Source of the DNA: Brachynemurus nebulosus
Taxonomy: Eukaryota; Arthropoda; Insecta; Neuroptera; Myrmeleontidae
DNA length: 64,000 nucleotides
Direction: 5' to 3'
Assembly (NCBI GenBank): GCA_035578155.1
Contig: JAPWDM010000003.1
Span: forward strand, 24,535,416-24,599,415
Shown: positions 57,907 to 64,000 of the stretch, in pieces
Layout of the letters: each line of letters starts with the position of its first letter
How positions within the stretch are numbered: position 1 is the stretch's first letter
Made by a program: the position numbers and the translations under genes
Notes under the pieces: model-generated
The model's database searches: none
Seen by the model: only the letters and a program-made list of their open reading frames with translations
Told to the model about the DNA's origin: nothing

Positions 57907-60900
57907 AACAAAAAAAAAAAAATAAATAAATAAATAAATAAATAAAAAATAAAAATAAGAATATATTCTAAAAGGTTGGCTTTGAAATTTTAATTCATTT
58001 TGTTTTCCATAAGTTTGCTGAATTTTAGTAGACTAACAAGAACAGAAATTAATCGATAGATAATAATAATGAAAGTAAAATTATTTTTATCCAATTTTTG
58101 AGTGAATTGAAACGTTTATTTAATCATAAGAATGCTTTCATTCTTTCCGTGCCAAAATTGTTCTTGAACACCTTCAACTTATATAATACATAGAAGACAT
58201 AAAATCAATTTTTCTCCCTCAGCTCCTGTACTGCCTGTCAACAACATAGATGTTAGTTTCATGTTCTACCGGTAGAGTGCGATAGGTGTCTCTCAAATAT
58301 CTAAAAACAAGCAGTTTAAATGGGAAGGTTAGTAATGGCGGAAACAGGTATGATATCATTTTCATAATTTGAGCTGAAAAACGAAAGGGTTAAGTATGTA
58401 AAAGGTCCAATGTAAAATGTATAATTATTTTTATTATTACTAAAAAAAAAAATTAATTGAAAATGTGATTGCTTGGTAGTGACGTGCTACTACACCCTTA
58501 CCATATATATTATGTTGAAATATACTGGAAAATGGAACTAATATGAGTTTAAAAAATCAAAAATATTCATAAGAAACGAAAGTTTGATTTTAGTTAAAAT
58601 GAAACAGTTGGCTTTTATTTTACAATTTAAACAATTTGTCATACAATGCGCTGATATATATTTCACTCAGTTGCGAGTGCTTTAGCAAGGCCGTGGAAAG
58701 AAATAGCGGGTCCCGGGAATAAACAGCATTTTTTAAAAATTTCCTTCCAAAAAAAAGAAGTGAGCAAAAAAAAACTCTTACCTAACTGTTTTTCCGAGCC
58801 CTCTACCAACAGCTACGGGCCACTTCCTCAGCCCCGTCTACCTCACCCTCTCGTCAGACATGCACTTTAGATTAAACTGACAACAGAAATTTTGTTTTAT
58901 GAGCTAACGAAAATTTTTACTAGTTGAATGCTAGAATTAAAAATTTTAAATGAAATATTTTCAGTATTTTATAGTAATTCTCATTTGGTGTTTTTACGGT
59001 CGAGCTACTAATTTTTCGGAAGAGTAAATCTTACTTTCTTCTCCATCATGTTATACTACACTATATTAACACACCCAGTAGAACTGGAAATTGGCACCCT
59101 TGAATAATAGATTGATATTAAAGCTAATATTTATATACAAAATTAAAGTTTGCTGTGTCTTATCGTCTACACAAAATCAGTAATATTTTCATTACAAATG
59201 TCAATTTTAATATTAAGGCATCAATTTTTCTTTATTAAATAAAAACTTTGTAATTAACTTTTTTTTTAAATTTATCATTAAAATCAATCAAATTTCGATC
59301 ACTAAGTTCAACACATTAAAATTTTATTTTCCTTTCACGAATACCAGTTTTAATTAGTCAACTTTTTTGTTTGAATTAAAAGAAAATTAACTTTTAAAAA
59401 TTTTATAAATTTTATGAATTTTGTATAGGTATATGATTTTTTTTTTTTGTTGGTTTCAACAAAATTACCTTAAAGGAAGTTACGTTGCAGTTAAAATTGC
59501 TTTTGAATATTTTGGTAGTAATAATTAAGTAGCTTGGTGGGAATCAAAATGAGTCGTATAAATTGAAAGTTCCGTGTCCAAAATGGGCCACAGAAAGTCC
59601 AGTAATAAAACATATATACCAATATCTAGGTCTACGTTTATAAAAAAGTGGGTTTCTAGTTCACTTAAATTACTATAATATATGAGCTCAAATATTCAAG
59701 CTTAAATAACTGTAATTTGCTACTGAATTGTCAAGCAAAATACAGCTGTAAACCGATTTCAACTGCACGGTGCCGGTTTTTCTTAATTTTAAAAAGATTA
59801 CGATCAGTATTTGTCATCATAAACTCATTTTATTCTTTCTACTATTATATAATTATACTTATATATTATAAATGATGAAAAAATACGCTGCCAGTGGGGT
59901 GTGGTACACAGCTTCCTCGTACACGCAAAAGACTTAAAAACAGTATTTTACCAAATGTATATACCGTAAAATTATATTTGTGCCTAAAGTTCCATAAAAA
60001 AATGTGGTAACTCAAAATACTTAAAGACTAAGTTATAAAATAATAACAAAAATATTTCAGAAACTAACCCCCAAAATACCCTAAAAATTTGAGCGAAATG
60101 ACATTTCATGGTAGCGACGTAGCTACCGTCACTCCGATTTCGATTAAATTCATAGGGGACCATCTAGGAACAAAACTGCATAATTTCTGAAAATTTTATT
60201 AAAAACAATCGAACAGTTCCGAAGTTATGCCACTTGGCGCAAGCTAGTGATACACAGACGGACAGACAGACAGACACCAAACTAAAATTGTTTAGGGAGG
60301 TCTAAAACGTAAAATGTGCGTAAAAAATTTTATTTTGGAGAGAAAAAATTTTTAATTTTTCAAAAATAATCACAATGCTTCCGCTACTTTAGTAGTCTCG
60401 GAAGCAAAATTAATTTTTTTTTTTATTTTCTGGCTGCTGTTTAAGAATTGACTTTTTGTATACGTCAGGAAAATCTTTTGTATACCCCAGATCACGTATA
60501 ATACACCCTCAAAAATTTTATATTGATTGCGTTATTCGTTACGGAGAAAGTAATTATCGAATAAAACTTTCTTTTCCGATATTTTAAAGTGATGTAACGC
60601 CTTAAGGCTTCAACCATTTATAAATAAGGGTTGTTTCTAGGTTAAATCGCTACATTCACTAATAGAAATCTAACAAAAGTAAATAGGAAATGATATTGCA
60701 CTGAGGCAGATTTCTTCCTTCTTATCCGAGGCACTGAGGCAGATTTCTTCCTCTTATCCGTGCACGAACTTTATGTATAATAACAGACTTTTGAGTATGT
60801 AACGTAACACGACAATACACTTGAGTTTACAATGTAATTTTAGAATAATTTCTATTTGAAAATTTACAGTTTTAATAAAATATTTTCACCTTCAACTTTC

Positions 60901-61849
60901 ACTTCTTGTGTAGGAGTTTAGAGGTACCTATATTGTATTATAGTATAGAGGTTATGAAAATTATATCATATAATTATAATGACGAAATATCAAGCGTAAT
61001 GCAAATATTAATATATTATACAATAAGTAACAGTCGAAGCGTAAATGAGAACATGCGATACCGAATATTGTATAGGGAATACAAAGTTGTAGGTATTATG
61101 TACGTAGGTTTACCGAGAATAAGTTCCGGTATATCAGTTATTCTAACCTCGTTTTCCCCATTTATATTCCGAATGTGAGCCAGTACCTCCTATACGTACG
61201 TAGGTATATTGATAAATTAATATTGTTTAAGCTCTATTAAATAACAAAATAATTATTATTGTAACAAGATATTAGGATTGTATTTCGATGACTTTGGTTA
61301 GATAACTGTATTTTAATTCAAGTTTGATCAAATTATATTTTACTAGGAATAAACACATTAACGAATATCGTATTAAGGAAATCAATTTGTGATTAGACCA
61401 AAATTATTGTTGATTGAGATGGTATGATTGAAACAGCTGTGGTCTCATAATTATGTAGAATTTCAATATTTGAACTTATATTTTGGTTCTTCAAATGTTT
61501 CTTCCTAAAAACAATAAAATAGTAACTATATTAAAAAATACTTTGAGTTATCGTGGGGACATATGAATTACATATACTTCTTTTCAGATAAAATTGATCA
61601 TGAGTTTTCGTTAAAAAATTAAATAATTCTTATATTCGAAACAAATCGATCTTCTATTCTTTTCTAAAAATAAACTGCAAATTTAAAATTTACATAAATG
61701 CAATAATAAAAGAGATAAAGCCAAGAAAACGGAAATTATATAAATTCAAATTTACGAAGCATGTTTAAATCTAACTGAAATAGACCATACATATATTATG
61801 TGTAGACTGACAGTCTAACATTTTTCGAAGTTCTGGGCCTCGGATCTCG
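57907..61849. other. Long AT-rich stretch without recognised genes
   Basis: An AAAT tract lies at 57910-57955. GGCCGTGGAAAGAAATAGCG and GGTCCCGGGAAT near 58690 resemble a decayed transposon end. ACAGACGGACAGACAGACAG is near 60252. A 33-bp direct duplication (GCACTGAGGCAGATTTCTTC) starts at 60698 and 60731. The frame at 60906-61178 has no recognisable features. Confidence 0.35.
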
Positions 61850-62101
61850 GAAACTAGTTGACATAGAACAATAGTTTAAAGACCTTTTTTATGTAATTTT
61901 TTCTCCTCTCTTAAATGGTGAAAAAAAATTTCGCAAAAATTGATTAAGTGGAAATTTTGGCAAAAAACTAATTTTTTTCAAGAACAAAAACCATGTTTCT
62001 GGCATCCGACGTGTCTGGTTAACAAACTCGTCCAACGGTTTGGGACTTATACTTTCACCAAATTTCATAAACCTAGGACATTCCGTTCGAGAGTTACCGT
62101 G

Positions 62102-62182
<81 letters not shown>

Positions 62183-62300
62183 CGAATATTATTTTCGGTT
62201 TCTAGGGACCTCAAAACAAATTTCTGATATGGTCCCGGGCTCAGGTCGCGTTGTGACAGTGGCTGTAATAGCTGAATTCCATTCTGGAAATTCGCTAAAA
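61850..62300 (-). mobile_element. AT-carrying GCGAATTTCC-family element (copy G), 3' truncated
   Basis: The minus strand starts TTTTAGCGAATTTCCAGAAT at 62300 and carries an AT array (62104-62182). It continues through GTCCAACGGTTTGGGAC-equivalent sequence and stops near CTAGTTTCCGAGA. The last ~60 bp, including the 3' hairpin, are missing. Confidence 0.75.
62104..62182. repeat. (AT)n array inside copy G
   Basis: Pure AT. Three overlapping I-Y frames here are artefacts. Confidence 0.95.
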
Positions 62301-64000
62301 ATAAATAAATAAAAAATAAAAAATAAATTGTGAGTGTGCTTACGACCACACGACCAAAGTAAAAACTTTTATTGAAGTAAGATAAATATATTCTATATAA
62401 CTAAACTCTGTTGACTGAGTCACCGTTAAGCCAATAACAAAAATAAAATAATTCGAGTAAATTGTTTTTAAACCGAGCTCAAGATTAAATGTCAATGAGA
62501 AATCATAAGAAGTCAAAGTAACCGTAAGTTCGATTGAATTCGGTATCCATTTATTTTTATTTATTTATTTATTTATTTATTTTTTCCTTCTGGCCATTTT
62601 TAAGAATAATTTATTTATTGTCTATTTACCACAAAATAGCTAAACTTGGTCAAATGAAACAAAATTAGACGTCCCTAGTTTTCTGGCTCTTTTCTTTTCT
62701 GTTATTTTTATATTGCAGTAACTATAGTAACATAAAACTGTACGTCTAGTTTTGCTTCTTTTGTTAATGACGTCAGACCAGCTTTAGTTAATTTGACCTA
62801 TATATACAAATATTAATTATATCAATTAAGGGAATAAAGAATATTATATCAATTGTTTAAATTTTAAAATTTATTTTGGTTATGTTTGATTAACTGACAT
62901 TAAATATTTATATTATTTCAAAACCAACTTTCTGATATAAATTATTTTGTGGTAAATTTTTGAACACCTATTTTGGTTCCAAATTGGTGACATTTAATCT
63001 TGAAGTCGGTTTGAAAATTATTATTATTGTTTGATTCACGCATTTTAATGTCCTGTCTATAGAATATATTTATGTTACGAAAATTGCACTTCAGTCCTGT
63101 GGATTTAAGCACGATCACCATCTTAATTTTAAATTATAACATCATGAGGGCTACAGGTTAAGTTAAACGCCATTGCACTAGAATGAGTCGAGAGTACAAT
63201 ATCCATCAGCTCGACACGTTTTACTAATATGTAAATTACTGGAGGCTGCGAGACTCGAGGATTATAGAAGGTACTCTTGAGTACCTGACTGTCAACTCGA
63301 CATCAGCACAATATTCTGTAATGACGTTATATTAAATTCTAGTACATCACTCAACTATAATTAAGAATATAAAAACTCTATAGTCTCAGTGTTCTTTTTG
63401 TTTTCGTTTTTTTTAATTTTTTTTTCTGTGTCATAAATTAAAATTGATTGTTACATCAACATTTTTTAATAAATAATTTAATTAATTACGAATCATACTA
63501 TAGATATACATAGCTGTAGCGTTAGCGTACAAGTACATATGTGGCATATAAAGCACATGATAACCTAAAGGGAACCATATCTCGTTAATCATAATCTCAT
63601 ATGCCGGTTCTACATACAATGCGCAGTCAACAAGTTAATGAAATTAAATATTTAAAAAATTATTTTCTTTTATGTTCTTTTTTTTTGTTTATTATTTCCC
63701 CATCTTTTGTTTTTTGCGTAATATGTATTTGTTAATTAAAAAAATGATACATTCCATTTTCCAATATGCCGGCTTTTTTAATTTTTTTTTTTTTGTAGAA
63801 AACAAAGAATTTTACAAAATCATATTAAGCTTTTTATTTATTTAACTGAATTCTTGATTTATATTAATTTAGAAAAAGAGATTTAAGAATCGTCTCACAG
63901 TTGAAGTGTAACAGTACTTCATAAGTTCATAATTCTGTATAACACTGAATTTCTCAAGAGTCAAAAATAAATCAAATTAAACAAAAGAAATCATAAATAA
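62301..64000. other. AT-rich DNA without recognised genes
   Basis: 62400-62550 is the paralogue of the repeat at 56170-56520. A TTTA tract lies at 62547-62583. GGTACTCTTGAGTACC (63270) is a small palindrome. T-rich runs occur near 63405-63425 and 63780-63795. Nothing else is supported. Confidence 0.35.

Noticed and set aside
60252..60278. GACA tract, also near 52187 and 17795, as a possible regulatory repeat
   Set aside because: Short GACAGACAGAC tracts are common simple sequence in dispersed insect repeats.

Overview
This window is AT-rich eukaryotic nuclear DNA, most likely from an insect. The signs are Tc1/mariner, PIF/Harbinger (with a MADF accessory gene), piggyBac-like, hAT-like, pogo-like and Penelope-like remnants, many short inverted-repeat elements, and long AT/ATT arrays. 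The species cannot be named from sequence alone. I found no intact host protein-coding gene. Nearly all short open frames fall in AT-rich DNA, in dinucleotide arrays (runs of I-Y or H-T) or in decayed repeats. The one long frame (53960-54952) is the C-terminal part of a non-LTR reverse transcriptase. A tRNA-like gene lies on the minus strand at 15065-15136.

Layout: 0-10 kb holds a hAT-like foldback end, a Tc1 remnant, a foldback element whose arms are 103-bp tandem repeats (2.2-3.4 kb), retrotransposon 3' tails with ATT tracts (4.8-6.2 kb), and a nest of elements at 8.3-10.3 kb. 10-20 kb holds a pogo-like MITE, a ~128-bp minisatellite, a TA-flanked element full of 15-bp iterons (13.0-14.3 kb) and the tRNA. 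20-30 kb holds AT-carrying elements, two mirror-image 140-bp MITEs, a Penelope-like inverted repeat with hammerhead-like cores, a hAT element with a perfect 8-bp target duplication, and a piggyBac-like element. 30-45 kb holds a deleted PIF/Harbinger element with remains of both its genes, a 1.5-kb element with ~228-bp inverted arms, and hAT and mariner derivatives. 45-64 kb holds Harbinger-type MITEs, a decayed IS630/mariner transposase, a 139-bp tandem repeat, and a second iteron element carrying two later insertions.

The elements record a history of nested insertion. The empty copy at 13.0-14.3 kb marks the sites of both insertions in the copy at 52.4-56.1 kb. One family, with ends TTTTAGCGAATTTCC and GGAAATTCGCTATG, occurs in about eleven segments. 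Its long copies carry an AT or AT/GT array at the same internal position, as in Helentron-type non-autonomous elements. The most unusual observations are two related iteron families with diverged 15-bp motifs, the two-gene Harbinger relic, and the ribozyme-like cores in inverted repeats.
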